From: Branchiostoma floridae
Taxonomy: Eukaryota > Chordata > Leptocardii > Amphioxiformes > Branchiostomatidae
DNA length: 40,836 nucleotides
Reading direction: 5' to 3'
Assembly (NCBI RefSeq): GCF_000003815.2
Contig: NC_049982.1
Coordinates: 4,631,009-4,671,844 of the forward strand
The notes below the pieces were generated by a model that saw only the letters and a list, made by a program, of their open reading frames with translations, did not search any database and was not told the origin of the DNA. Position 1 is the first letter of the stretch. Each line of letters begins with the position of its first letter. Both the position numbers and the translations under genes were made by a program. Below are positions 22,079 to 32,117 of this stretch, in pieces.

Positions 22079-22481
22079 GCTGATTTGGTTATATGGATGT
22101 CATCCTCTGGGAACCTCAAAACTGATGTGAGGGTGTGAATACCAGTGTAATAAGTTTGGCCAAATAAAAGTTGCCAGGAAGACTGGACAAATGACTGAGT
22201 ACACATGTACACATGTACAGTATTGTATGCCGAACAAAAGATCATTCATTTTTGTTCTTTAACACCTTCTTGGAATTGACAATAAATGTATTCTATGACA
22301 TTGTATTCAGAATTTGTTTTCCAATTCTTTTCTCCATATACAGCATATACATGAATTTGCTCATGTTGCAGCTGCTTTGTATGACTAACGATATGGTTAG
22401 AAACTCTATTTTTCCTTTGAAATAGCTGGAACTAGATGTGCGAGCAGATGTCATCCTTACAATCAAATCCACATGGCCTAA
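22074..22481. mobile_element. Inverted-repeat element, non-coding
   Basis: Left end GCCATGCTGATTTGGTTATA and GGATGTCATCC (22074-22110) is the inverted match of the right end ATGTCATCCTTACAATCAAA and CACATGGCC (22447-22478), about 80% identical over ~36 bp. The ~330 bp between is AT-rich and has no coding signal. A third copy of this end lies at 7588-7645. The layout suggests a MITE-like family, but no target duplication could be defined. Confidence 0.5.
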
Positions 22482-22489
22482 TGCAGTCT

Positions 22490-22745
22490 CCGTGCAAGTC
22501 ATTCACACCGGCTTCCCAGCTGAGCCGGAGGGGGCAGACACGCCCGGCAACAGTTGCTACCCGCTCTCACAAACCAATTTACAAGAAGCCTGCACCACAT
22601 CAGGAGCATTAGGGGATCAGGGGGTGGGAGTCTAACAGGTGCGGTACGGCCCGGTGTGAACGGGAGCGTGCTACAGTGCAGAACGGCGGGTGATTTACCG
22701 AATCATTCTCCCTGCCGTGTTTTTAATGAACGCTGCGCGGGTGTG
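22490..22745. other. CpG-rich patch
   Basis: GC-rich and CpG-containing (CACACCGGCTTCCCAG, GGTACGGCCCGGTG, GAACGGCGGGTG) within AT-rich DNA. Could be a regulatory segment or a repeat body. Open frames here (22438-22635, 22554-22754) are short, overlap in different frames and match nothing known. Confidence 0.4.
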
Positions 22746-22864
22746 CTTTCCTGATGCAGTATATCTTACCCCAAGTTGAAGAACTGCATACCAAATCAGG
22801 ACAGATTCAGTAAAAGTGTTAAAAATGATATCAATCTGGTACAGCCCACTGCTATTCTTCCTTT

Positions 22865-23063
22865 GGTTATGATAGAGAAGACAGATGTACCATATTATAG
22901 GTACATTGTATTGGGAAATTCCATCCCTTACAAGGAACAATGGACTACACCATAACGTCCCATCCTAAGGACTACAACCTTGTTGTAGTGTGCATGTCGG
23001 ATGAATGACACATTTGGAATCAAACTCATAGGTTCTAGTTTCAGAGCACTCACCTCTAGACTA
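22865..23063 (-). mobile_element. tRNA-derived SINE
   Basis: The minus strand starts with a tRNA-like head: A-box-like TAGTCTAGAGG (23053-23063) and B-box-like GAGTTTGATTCC (23016-23027) at normal tRNA spacing. A SINE-type body follows, with CCTTAGGATGGGACGTTATG (22951-22970) and TTCCTTGTAAGGGATGG (22921-22937). Bodies with a GGGACGTTA word after a tRNA head are common in animal SINEs. The head is too diverged to be a functional tRNA. The 3' limit near 22865 is approximate. Confidence 0.6.
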
Positions 23064-23277
23064 CACACACACAGGTAGTGACTGATAGCAATGCAGTAGG
23101 TTCATGCTGATAGTTGTTATTGAGAACATAGAGGATTCATGTGCATTTGCTCTTCCTCTGCAACATAGTGGTACATTGTTGAAGGGTGGATGCTGATTGA
23201 CGAATGAATTGCGAAGCGTCGCTGCATGTGTGCTCCTGTAAGTGCAGTGTGTCTCTAACAACGGACGGTTCTTATTT

Positions 23278-23363
23278 TATTTATTTATTTATTTATTTAT
23301 TTATTGGTTTGGCTGGTAAGAACACACAGCCAGGGCTGCCCAACTAGCCTATGGCTAATACAA
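23278..23363 (-). mobile_element. LINE 3' tail with perfect 13-bp target duplication
   Basis: ACGGTTCTTATTT occurs at 23265-23277 and 23364-23376 and exactly flanks an 86-bp insert. On the minus strand the insert reads GGCTAGTTGGGCAGCCCTGG, passes through CAGCCAAACCAATAAA and ends in a (TAAA)n tail. This is target-primed reverse transcription of a severely 5'-truncated non-LTR element. The perfect duplication and clean (ATTT)n run indicate a recent insertion. Same family as 20437-20509. Confidence 0.85.
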
Positions 23364-23379
23364 ACGGTTCTTATTTAAA

Positions 23380-24770
23380 ACAGAAGGAGCTTATTCCGTA
23401 CTGAATCAGCTTTACAGATCTCCTTACTCAAGACAGATAATAAATAGGATGTTCATCCGGTGTCCATCTGTACTGGACCCCCTCGCACCCATGTGCGGGT
23501 TTCCACCAAGTACAGGTCAGGAGTTGAAAACTAAAATGCACGACTACATCCATTTACACATGGGGAACACGGAGGCATGAGTAATCGCGGCATTTGGACG
23601 ATAAGGCCACGGAACTATTACCACAGCCCTTCTAGACAAATGTGCCACTTCCTTTCAATTCCGCCAGCAATCAACCCTGAGTTATCACAAAGGCTGCATC
23701 TTTTCCTACACCCAACAATGTAGACCACCAACAAATGAAGGCAAGAGCAGATAAAAGATGATTCTGGTCTGGTATTAACTTAAAAGAAGATAAAACTGCA
23801 CCTTGAATAATACCGACATATACCAGTAACAATCCATAGCAAGTGAAGCAAAGGGCCAATTAGTAAGTACTTTGAAGTGACAACATTGATATTATAACGC
23901 AAAGATAAACTTTTACTTTTTACTTGCACATCTTTCTTGAAAACATCATTTCTAGCATAGCAACTGTGTATAATAGTGATTCAAAAAGGACCAATCCCGA
24001 TTCTAACCAATTCTAAATGTCTATCAAATGATTGATGTTAAGGTAAAGAACTTTTCATAAGAGTGTAACGGGCCACTTTAACACAGATTTCATCTTGCCT
24101 GAAAGCAAAGTGCTGCAATAAATGTAAAATCTATGTACCACTTTATAATGCATCCAGGAGCACTGAGTAAATCAAATCTTGCTCGCACAGGTATACGTCC
24201 TTTAATCTTTGTGGTGAAACTGCCCAGCGCACTACGCTATCATACTGCAAAACATTCGTATCACATCGTGCAGAAACCCCAGGCATCGAGAGGAAAATCC
24301 TCCCCAAATTGACCGGTCTCTGATCCCATCAGCTTGTAGCATCACACAGGACTTTCCAAACCACCGGAGGCAGACTTCAACTTAGAGGAGCTAAAGACAA
24401 CAACATGCCTGCAAAGAACAAGCCATCAAAAGCGTATCTGTGGCAGCCATCTTGACTCCTCAAGTACAATGTGCATGTAAAGTCGTACATGTGTGAATTT
24501 AAGAACTAACTTTGCATCTTAGGGAGCAAAATGTTCTTCTGGAATATTCTCAGCTGTTTTAAAGCCTATCTTTGCAATGCAGCCAACAAACACAACACTG
24601 AAAGTGGGCAAGACTGCACTGAAAGTACAGGGCATTGACCTGATGATTAGATGCTACATGGAAAGCTGCACAAACCTGGTTGTATGGACTGCAATCTCTG
24701 CCCTAATCTGATAAAAGTTTGTAAACATGAAATTACCAGGATGATGTTTTGTGCAATGCCCTTTTATTTC
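23380..24770. other. Gene-free stretch
   Basis: No gene recognised. 24180-24450 is less AT-rich and unique-looking, without open frames; it might be conserved non-coding DNA, which cannot be judged from one sequence. Confidence 0.45.
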
Positions 24771-25165
24771 ACGAACAAACGTTGAACATTAGTTGAATAT
24801 CTATTTATGTTCAGTTATTTCTTGTTTCTATTTATCATGGTGGTCATATTGGGCACTGCTTTTCAGAGGAACGCTGGATACATAGTTATATTGTACATAA
24901 GAATGAATGTTTTTGCCTGTATATACTGAATGATCTGTGTGGCTCTTGTATCTCACAACAACACAACAAACAAATGTTGAACATCTAGTTGAATATCTAT
25001 TTATGTTCAGTTATTTCTTGTTTCTATTTATCATGGTGGTCATATTGGGCACTGCTTTTCAGAGAAACGCTGGATACATATACATATTACACATACGAAG
25101 AATGAATATTTTTGCCTGTATATACTGAATGATCTGTGTGGCTCTTGTATCTCACCACAACACAA
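24771..25165. repeat. Recent tandem duplication, 195-bp unit
   Basis: GTTGAACAT at 24781 and 24976 begins two copies about 95% identical, sharing TATTTATGTTCAGTTATTTC, ATCATGGTGGTCATATTGGG, CTGTATATACTGAATGATC and CTCTTGTATCTCAC. The high identity points to a recent event. The 63-aa plus frame in copy 2 is not conserved as a frame in copy 1 and is not a gene. Confidence 0.95.
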
Positions 25166-25422
25166 CGTAACAAGACTTATATGAAGCAATCCATCATGAC
25201 CTATCCCAAGGCCAGTTACTCGTGAAGAGCTTTCAACAACATTTCAGATACTAATCTTGCGTGCGTGCGCTTCCTCGTCCTTCCCGGCATCATTTTTACA
25301 GTATCATCGCAGTAATGTACTCCCCATGCCTTCCAGCCTGCCGTCAGCTAAATCCGCGTCGAAAGCCGTACATGTCGGAGATAAGCTGCCAGGCAGTTGA
25401 ACGAGACTTTTCCCAAAAGACG

Positions 25423-25455
25423 CACTAAAAAGTATCACGGACCGCTTTTTTAGTG
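25423..25455. repeat. Short inverted repeat
   Basis: CACTAAAAAG (25423-25432) and CTTTTTTAGTG (25445-25455) can pair over about ten bases around a 12-nt loop. No further context; likely incidental. Confidence 0.4.
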
Positions 25456-25528
25456 ACAGCCCACCGCTCACTTATATGGGATTGCTGCAAACTGTATACA
25501 GAATGCCAAAATGCTCGACTGGATATGA

Positions 25529-25590
25529 TTTTGGAAACAGTCAGATGTTTCAGATAGCCAACCGGTGTCTTTCGTCAGTGTCAACACTGG
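25529..25590 (-). mobile_element. Retroelement motif with hammerhead-ribozyme-like core
   Basis: On the minus strand CTGACGA (25572-25578) is followed by 20 nt able to form an imperfect stem (AAGACACCGG / GGCTATCT region), then GAAAC (25547-25551) and ATCTGACTGTTTCC. CTGANGA - stem II - GAAAC is the conserved hammerhead core, and hammerheads are known in Penelope-like retroelements. A 2-bp stem III (AC/GT) with cleavage at GTT is conceivable, but stem I does not pair convincingly. It matches the copy at 3323-3375. The plus-strand 67-aa frame over it is spurious. Confidence 0.45.
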
Positions 25591-25599
25591 AGAAATGTT

Positions 25600-27190
25600 G
25601 TTATAGACAGTTTTTACAAAATGTATATCCTAGCTGTAAATGGATAATGCAAAAGAGATCTAGTTGGGGAACAGTTTAGAACAAACCATCATGTTTCTAC
25701 ACGTTCATCCCTAACATACCCACTCACCCCAATTTGTGCAAAAAAAAAATAGGTGACAGCTTCAAGGAAAAGATATCAATTACAAATTCCATAATATTCT
25801 ATGCTTTCAAAAATATTTTGCATCAAACTCAAAGAAAGCTGAATGCCCTGCACACAACTGCAGATGTTGTGAAAATGGCTGCCATGCTCGAAAACATTTC
25901 AATGCACTTCACTTCTCCCCCAGTCACCCAACAGATGCTGCCACAACGAATGAATGGATGAATGAGTGACTGCCAAGTTCCGCAAAAGACTTCAGATATT
26001 CTATACAGCGCAGACCCAGACTCCTTTCAGACCCAAACGCGCCCATTATAAAGCCTCCCTGCACCCTGCTGTACCACTGATAACGGTATCGCCCACTTCA
26101 TCTTCGACATTTGCGTCATCCCTCTGCCTGACGAACGGCGCGAGCTCAAGCGGCCTTATCCCCGTCATCTAAAACGCCTTTATTCGCTGCATAAAGACTC
26201 GCGGGCGGGGAGACAGCGCTGAATTAGTACCACTTCCGAGTGACAGCCCCCGGGGCACGGAGTGCACGGTAAAAACACATCCATAACGCCGTTCCAAGAA
26301 GTGGTCTTTCATCTCGACAAGCATATACACACCAGGGTTGCATCCAGCTTTAAGTTACCTTCCATCCCACTTATCATTTGGGAGTCCATGTCGTTAATTT
26401 AAAATTCTGTGGTTGAATAGGACTTTTCTAGCTTGCAAAGAGTCATTGTCATCAATTTCATGGCATCCAGACAGAATAAATTATTTTGTTTTTTCCATCC
26501 CAACAAGCAAATTTCCATGCTGGGATGGAGGGACAGGTCCCGGAGACATCCCTGGCATCGCCGGTATACGCAGGAACAGTTTTGCATTCTTTCCAAGCAC
26601 TCTACTAAAATTGAGGGAATGAATGTCTTATCATAACAGTGCCATATCAGCAATAAGCAGAGAAATTGTTTTGATGAAGAAACACAGTGCAGCACATTAA
26701 AGGGAATTGGCACAATTAATGTTATCATGGAGTCCTTTTTAGCTAGCGGAGAAAGTTACTTTACAGTTAGTACATGCCTCGGGAAGCACTCAAGTTTCCC
26801 AAGATACTTTTGCGAGACTTCAAAGCGAGGGCACAGGTTATTATCATCCACTATTACAGGTAAGAGTCTAGGATGTTTGTTGATAGCAGTCAGTTAAGAA
26901 GGGTTCAAAATTACAAACTGTCATTCAAATGGACTAAATCTAAGACTGATCACAGCAGGACTGGTAAAAATGTTCATAACTTGCAATTTGCAGGCTAAAA
27001 TACACACTGTGTGTATCAGGGTCACATCTATAGTGATACTGAGGAAGAGTGATGGATGTCACTCAAAATGTCCAGAATTAAATCTCCGTTTACTTGGATG
27101 TCTTAACTTCATAAACGTATCGGGGTCCAACAGTTTGCATTAAATTTGTAGCTGTAGTTGGTACAATGAATATTCAGATTCTGTATCTAT
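25600..27190. other. Gene-free stretch
   Basis: No supported gene. 25966-26290 is locally less AT-rich. Short open frames at 25734, 25966, 26399 (minus) and 26413 look random or lie in repeat sequence. Confidence 0.45.
26470..26575. repeat. Dispersed repeat shared with 1560-1645
   Basis: TTTTGTTTTTTCCATCCCAA, then CAAGCAAATTTCC...CTGGGATGGAGGGACAGGTCCC, parallels TTTGTCCTGCCCAACAAGCA and GTCCTAGGAGGGATGGGGACAG at about 1585-1640. The reverse of the same words (TTGTTGAGACAGACAAAATT) occurs in the 330-bp array. CCATCCCA and TGGGATGG form a short stem here. Probably the end of a dispersed element. Confidence 0.45.
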
Positions 27191-27194
27191 GATA

Positions 27195-27315
27195 TAGCTT
27201 TGCAGCTTCGAGCTCTGTGGCTTGTACATAATATAGCTCTGTAGTTTGTATAATATGCAGCTCGTAGTTCTGTACCTTGTAGCTCTTATAGCTCAGTCTA
27301 GGTGTAGCTGACTGT
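27195..27315. repeat. Degenerate TAGCTCTGTAG low-complexity repeat
   Basis: Variants of AGCTCTGTAG / AGCTTGTA recur about eight times (AGCTCTGTGGCTTGTA, AGCTCTGTAGTTTGTA, AGCTCGTAGTTCTGTACC). A short CTAC-rich run follows (27340-27400). No gene signal. Confidence 0.6.
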
Positions 27316-27429
27316 AGCTTGTTAGATTGGGTCTTTCCTCCATATCTACTACCGTAACCATACCTACCTACCTATACTTACTACTGTCTACATGTACCTA
27401 CTGCTATAATAATTATAATGATATTGAGA

Positions 27430-28570
27430 AGAAATTCCAGTCACGGCATCTATGACGTCCCTCTGTGCCTACAGGGCCCATCATCTGTAAGAACTTGTCT
27501 TTGAAGCACTCCGAATGATCAAAGGGAGGCTGCAACCCCACTGAGGAAGAAATATTCATCGCCACGTCGTGGCAAGCACACCTCAGAGCTTCAGTCCATT
27601 AGAAATCTGATGACGTAAAGCTGCTGACTTAGCCTCTATGTCTTAATTAACCTAAAGCTAACGAGCTAAGGCACATCAGCCACCATCTCTTCAACTGTAG
27701 CCAAAGCAGGCCAACCAACCAAACGAGCGAGCGATGCTTCTGTTAACAACCTGAGTATTATATACCTGATGCCCACTAGGATGTCAGTAGATTAGATTAC
27801 TAGTTTAGATACTTAAATTAGCAGATCAAATTACAAATTAATATGTAAATCAATTTTTTGTCTTCCACCTGCTTTCTGCCTGCAAGTGCTTCACCGTGAC
27901 ATCATCGCAATCCAGGGCTCTAGCCAGCTCGAAATTTTTTTCTGTCAGCCAATTCCCATTGTCGCGAAAACACTATTCCATGAGTAAGAGGGGCGGCAGA
28001 GACTGCACTGAGACCCTGAAAAACGGGTTTTTAATGAGATTATCCTATGCAAAAGGGCGCCGACACATATTGTCAACAATCATAACAATAGCAAAACAGT
28101 GTGTGGCTTTTACGTCCGTGGACGGCGTCCCCAAGCCGCATGTAGCTTCCACCAAGGATTTTTGTCCGTCAAGGTCTTGTATATATGTACCGGTAAATAT
28201 GTGTTCTATTAACCCACTTAATTCACCTGTCCTGTCTTTTGCACACAGAAAATCAGTTTGTTTTCATTCCCTTAGCATTTTGCCTTCATTTTCCCATGTC
28301 TATTTGTACCGGTCACTTGTATTGTAATTAACCCATGCGTAGTCTGCCAATAATCTCAAAAAATTGAGGCTAGGCAGTATGAAAGAAGAAAAGTATGCAA
28401 AACCTTTGGTGGCTTTTTTATCACACACTCCGTATCAGACAGGGTTCAATAGCACTTAATCACATCTTAAGGTCGCAGTATCTGAAACCAAGTAGCAATG
28501 CCACGCCGGTGACTTTTTACAGCTGCGGCTAATAAGTTCCTAACATTTCCAGCTCGCCTGCCACAGAATT
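27430..28570. other. Gene-free, balanced-composition stretch with CRE variants
   Basis: Less AT-rich than its surroundings, with CRE-like words (TGACGTCC near 27452, TGACGTAA near 27611) and a TCF/LEF word GATCAAAGG near 27518. The 143-aa plus frame at 27896-28327 has no family motif and begins in repeat-like sequence, so I do not call it. It may be a regulatory region lying before the CRE array. Confidence 0.35.
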
Positions 28571-28577
28571 ACTTCGC

Positions 28578-28601
28578 TCTCACGACTTGCCGACATTTCC
28601 T
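28578..28601. repeat. 24-bp direct repeat flanking MITE, left
   Basis: TCTCACGACTTGCCGACATT followed by TCCT; repeated with one mismatch at 28930-28953, immediately after the right end of the MITE. The left copy is separated from the MITE by five bases (TTATA). Confidence 0.9.
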
Positions 28602-28606
28602 TTATA

Positions 28607-28929
28607 CAGGGCTTGAAATACCACCTGCATAATGTATGCAGGTTAGTGCAGGTAAAATTGGAGCTGTGCAGGTATTTCTGCTGTCTACCTGCACCTAACC
28701 TGCACTGGTTCACGTACTGGGTTTTATACATAAATGTCATATGGTGTAAGTGACTACTGGGTTGTTACTTATTAGCTGCATTGACTGTTACCTGGTTAAG
28801 TATGAAATAATGATTCCTGAACAATTTCAGTATGATCCATACTTTCTACATTCAGAGTGGTGCAGGTAAAGTTTGTCTGGTGAAGGTAATTTTCAACTAG
28901 GTATGCAGAAAAAAGTATTTCGAGTCCAG
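28607..28929. mobile_element. hAT-like MITE rich in CTGCA/TGCAG
   Basis: Left end CAGGGCTTGAAATACCACC and right end (minus strand CTGGACTCGAAATAC) are inverted copies, and they match the termini of 10937-11239. The inside is filled with ACCTGCA and TGCAGGT words in both orientations (for example TGCAGGTTAGTGCAGG and ACCTGCACCTAACCTGCA). There is no coding capacity. A 24-bp direct repeat flanks it, much longer than the 8 bp expected of hAT. Confidence 0.6.
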
Positions 28930-28953
28930 TCTCACGACTTGCTGACATTTCCT
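28930..28953. repeat. 24-bp direct repeat flanking MITE, right
   Basis: TCTCACGACTTGCTGACATT followed by TCCT, the partner of 28578-28601, abutting the right MITE end. Confidence 0.9.
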
Positions 28954-28984
28954 ACAACCCACATCTGCTGCCAAATGCAGCTGG

Positions 28985-31145
28985 GGTTCATCTGGATTGA
29001 CGTCATCTTGTCAGGAGGCCTAGGGAACTAAACGTTGTGTTGCCTGTTTCAGTCCTCAAAAAATTATGGTCGGTAGGTAAGGGATTATCTTTTTTTGCTT
29101 GTAATTTTCTTTAGGATGGGCAAAACTCTAGTGATACGTACAGAATCTGATACAATATAGTTGAACAAAGTAAACTGAAATGCATGAGGACACTTTAATT
29201 TTGTGTATAATACTATACATTTATCCTTCATTAGATATGACTGAAGGCTGAATAAAAATTCCAACTGGAAGCTATGTGATTCCACTGCCCACCCCTGAAA
29301 AAAGTCTAGGGTCGGCAGGTTTTTCTAGGGTAGGTAACGAAACAGGAAATACAACATTTTTTTTTCCTAGGCCCCAGCATTCACACTCACGAGCAGAGAC
29401 TGGCTCAGACAAATAGCAATCTTGCTGCACATTGCCAGAGGCTTTTGTGCTCAGTTAATACTCCTTAAATCGATTTCCACGCATACCATCTCTCACCCCT
29501 ATTATAACAAGTCTTGAGATAATATCCCCGATCTCTTTACACAAGTGATGAATGACGCATGAGAGACCGATCGTCATCAGCACAACAAGCCGGAAGCTAT
29601 GCCATCAATCCACGTTGACGTCATCTTGCAGTTTCCTGAATGTGATGTCATACATGTAACGTATATCAGCCTCTGTGTTAAAAGACTCTGAGTGGGTCGT
29701 ACTGTACACTAATAATTGTGCAATAAAACGTATATTTTAAAAAAATCTAGAAATACATGAACCAGTATATATATGAGAATTGTAAATATCAAAGCATCAG
29801 ACTGTTACCATTATCAGGACACCAAGCCGGAATCTATGCTATCCATCCACCATGACGCCATCTAGCCGTTTGCTGAATGTGGTGCCATACATGTTGGAAG
29901 ACTCGTGTCAGTCGTGTCTTTAAAGATTGTAAAACAAGATATATACATGTACAATGTACTAGTACTATAAAGAAACCAGTATACAACCATGTATCTTGAA
30001 ATCATCAGTTTGCCAGTGTGATGGTATTATCTACCTACCCTGGAAAGACTCAGTTGTGAATGTTCCTTCAAATCTTTTATGCTTCAGGGTATGGTATTGC
30101 ACAGGGGAATTCTAAGATCATTCAATGAGATATCTAGTATCCCTCCATCATATCAGAGCATTGTAAATTCTATGAGAACATCAGGCCGCAAGGTATGTCA
30201 TCTATCTAGAATGACGTCATGACTAGCAGTCAACTGGTGTGATGTCATCAATCAACGGCTGCCGTTGAAAGACTCAATTGTGAAATATTCTTTTTCGCAT
30301 TAAAGTATCAAGTGGCAAGGTACACAAGGGGTTTGGAAACTGTAGAACAAGATTTCTGCAATCAACCTCTGATATCATTAAAAAAAACATTGCCAATTTG
30401 AGGACATCCTGAAGGTAGCTATGCCATCAACTATGATGACGTCATCTAGCAATTTGCTGGTGTGGCATCACAACCTACCCTTTAAAATTCAGACAAAAAT
30501 GTACATCTATACAAGAAGGTATGCAATCTGTGGTAAGATACACCAGGGCTTTTTTTTATTGTACCATAAAATTTTATCCTGAAATAAATCAGAACATCCT
30601 AAATATCATTGCATCAGACCAAAAACTAATGAATCCAAGATGACGTCATCATGCGGTTTGCTGAACTGGTCATGTCATGAATTTTCTTCTATAAAAGCAA
30701 TCAACATTTTAGCCGTGCAGTTTGTAAGAATGCATTTGTCTTTTTTAAGATCGCACAGTCAAATCTCTTGAAATTCCCCAAACACCACCATTATCAGAAC
30801 ATCACGCCTGAAGCAGAGCCATCCATCCGTGATGACGTCATGTTGCAGTCTCTGTTATCATTCCCATAAATCAAACTCCTCCGGAAAAGGCTCGGTCGTA
30901 AATGTTCTTGCCTGGGGTTTTAAGATGGTACCATAATAAAATCTCTAAGACTTGCAGTTATCAGAATATCTTTGTAACCAGAATCTTGCAATGATGTCAT
31001 CTTTCCATTTCCTGATGTTGCACAATGAGATCTACAGGATCTCTAATATCATAAAACTGTCAATATGACAACATTGGGACGGAAGCTATAAAATCAATCT
31101 ACAAAGGACGTCACCAAGTTTGCTGGTGTGATGTCATCAGCATCC
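28985..31145. repeat. Diverged tandem array with a CRE palindrome in each unit
   Basis: About ten old copies of a unit with the order: TTATCAGAACATCA, GCCGGAAGCTATGCCATC, AATCCA, TGACGTCATCTTGCAGTTTG, CTGGTGTGATGTCATC, AAAGACTC. Perfect TGACGTCA lies at 28998, 29616, 30212, 30437, 30641 and 30833; altered versions at 29853 (TGACGCCA), 30992 (TGATGTCA) and 31106 (GGACGTCA). A further copy near 30005-30065 has lost its first half. Spacing ranges from about 360 down to 114 bp. The first unit is interrupted by a MITE (29015-29375). CRE is the site for CREB/ATF bZIP factors; function here is inference. Confidence 0.75.
29015..29375. mobile_element. MITE with GGCCTAGG termini inside the CRE array
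   Basis: The left end GAGGCCTAGGGAACTAAACG, with GTTGTGTTGCCTGTTTC, is the inverted match of the right end (minus strand GGGGCCTAGGAAAAAAAAAT, GTTGTATTTCCTGTTTC), and the match continues into GGTCGGTAGGT versus CTGCCGACCCTAG. Terminal repeats are at least 40 bp with indels. The middle is AT-rich and non-coding. The right half recurs at 32045-32250. No clear target duplication. Confidence 0.65.
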
Positions 31146-31463
31146 TCTAACCTCCTGAAAGACTGTCACAGTGATGTTTCTCTACAAACGTTTGGCAACA
31201 AATTTATGTTGGGTATGGGATTATAATACAAGCATGGAGAGAGTTTCGATAGATAATAACCCTTGCAAGCCTATAAAACAAAGCTGCATCATTTCTCCGA
31301 AGCTGCCTTAAAGCGACGGCGCCCAGCTAATCCAATAATCCCAGTCTATAATGCCGGTAATGACGTTACTGCGCGCTGAACAGCACAAGGCACGCAATAA
31401 TGGGAGCTGGCTTCATCGCTGTCATCACTCCTCCTCTTATAGGAGGGATAATCCTGTAGGAAG

Positions 31464-31705
31464 GATGAGCTCACACTTGATGAATGGGGAACAGGTACGG
31501 GGCTCAAAATACAAATTGTGCAACACCTGTATTTTGAGGTTGCACACTCACTCGATCACTCATTCACTAGCTCACTCACTCATTCAGTCAGTCACTTGCT
31601 TACTCACTCACTTGCTCACTCACTCACTTACTCGCTCACTCAACCACTCACTCGTATATTTATCCTTTATTAGATAGGACAAGCAGTGTTTTTACTTTAA
31701 TAGAA
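31464..31705. repeat. Duplicated segment, copy A
   Basis: GAGCTCACACTTGATGAATG, then GGGAACAGGTAC and GGCTCAAAATAC; a (ACTC)n-type run (31543-31652); TTTATCCTTTATTAGATAGG, ACAAGCAGTGTTTTTACTTT. All three blocks recur in order in copy B (31706-32117). Between GGCTCAAAATACA (31500) and TGTATTTTGAGGTT (31530) there are only about 17 bp here, against ~180 bp in copy B. Confidence 0.85.
31543..31652 (+). repeat. (ACTC)n microsatellite
   Basis: About 110 bp of imperfect ACTC/ACTT repeats. A second, shorter run in the same context lies at 31925-31976. Confidence 0.95.
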
Positions 31706-32117
31706 GCTCACACTTGATGAATGGGGAACAGGTACAGGGCTCAAAATACATTCAACAACGCTAGCCTACAGGTTAATTTTGGACATTTAAGATTGCACTT
31801 TGGACAAACACTACTAACTACCTTCAGATAATACTTACAAAGTTGAAGTTGATACCATGCATGTGTAAAGCTTCCAAGCCATTATATGGATGATATGATA
31901 ATGACTCTCTGTATTTTAAGGTTCCACACTCACTCAGTCACTCACTCAGTCTTAGTCTCTCACTCACTCACTCCTTACCAGCTCTATCTATTGTCTATTG
32001 TTCTTACATGAGTAAGATGACACTTTCAATATCAAACTTAAATTTTGTGCATTATAGATACATTGTACATTCATCCTTTATTAAATAGGACAAGCAGTGT
32101 TTTTACTTTAACAGAAG
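31706..32117. repeat. Duplicated segment, copy B, with MITE-like core
   Basis: Same landmarks as copy A. The block from CAGGGCTCAAAATAC (31736-31750) to GTATTTTAAGGTTCC (about 31911-31925) is bounded by imperfect inverted ends like those of the MITE at 10937-11239, so copy A may be an internally deleted version. Confidence 0.75.

Noticed and set aside
23000-23065. Possible tRNA gene on the minus strand
   Set aside because: A- and B-box-like words are present but arms do not fold as a tRNA and a SINE body follows.
26399-26728. 109-aa minus-strand open frame overlapped by two plus-strand frames
   Set aside because: Conflicting frames over a dispersed repeat; none resembles a protein family.
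27896-28327. 143-aa plus-strand open frame
   Set aside because: No domain, no leader or splice context and random-looking composition; about the length expected by chance in six frames of 40 kb.
31543-31652. Possible CRISPR-like or ordered repeat array
   Set aside because: It is a simple (ACTC)n microsatellite without spacers, and the genome is animal-like.
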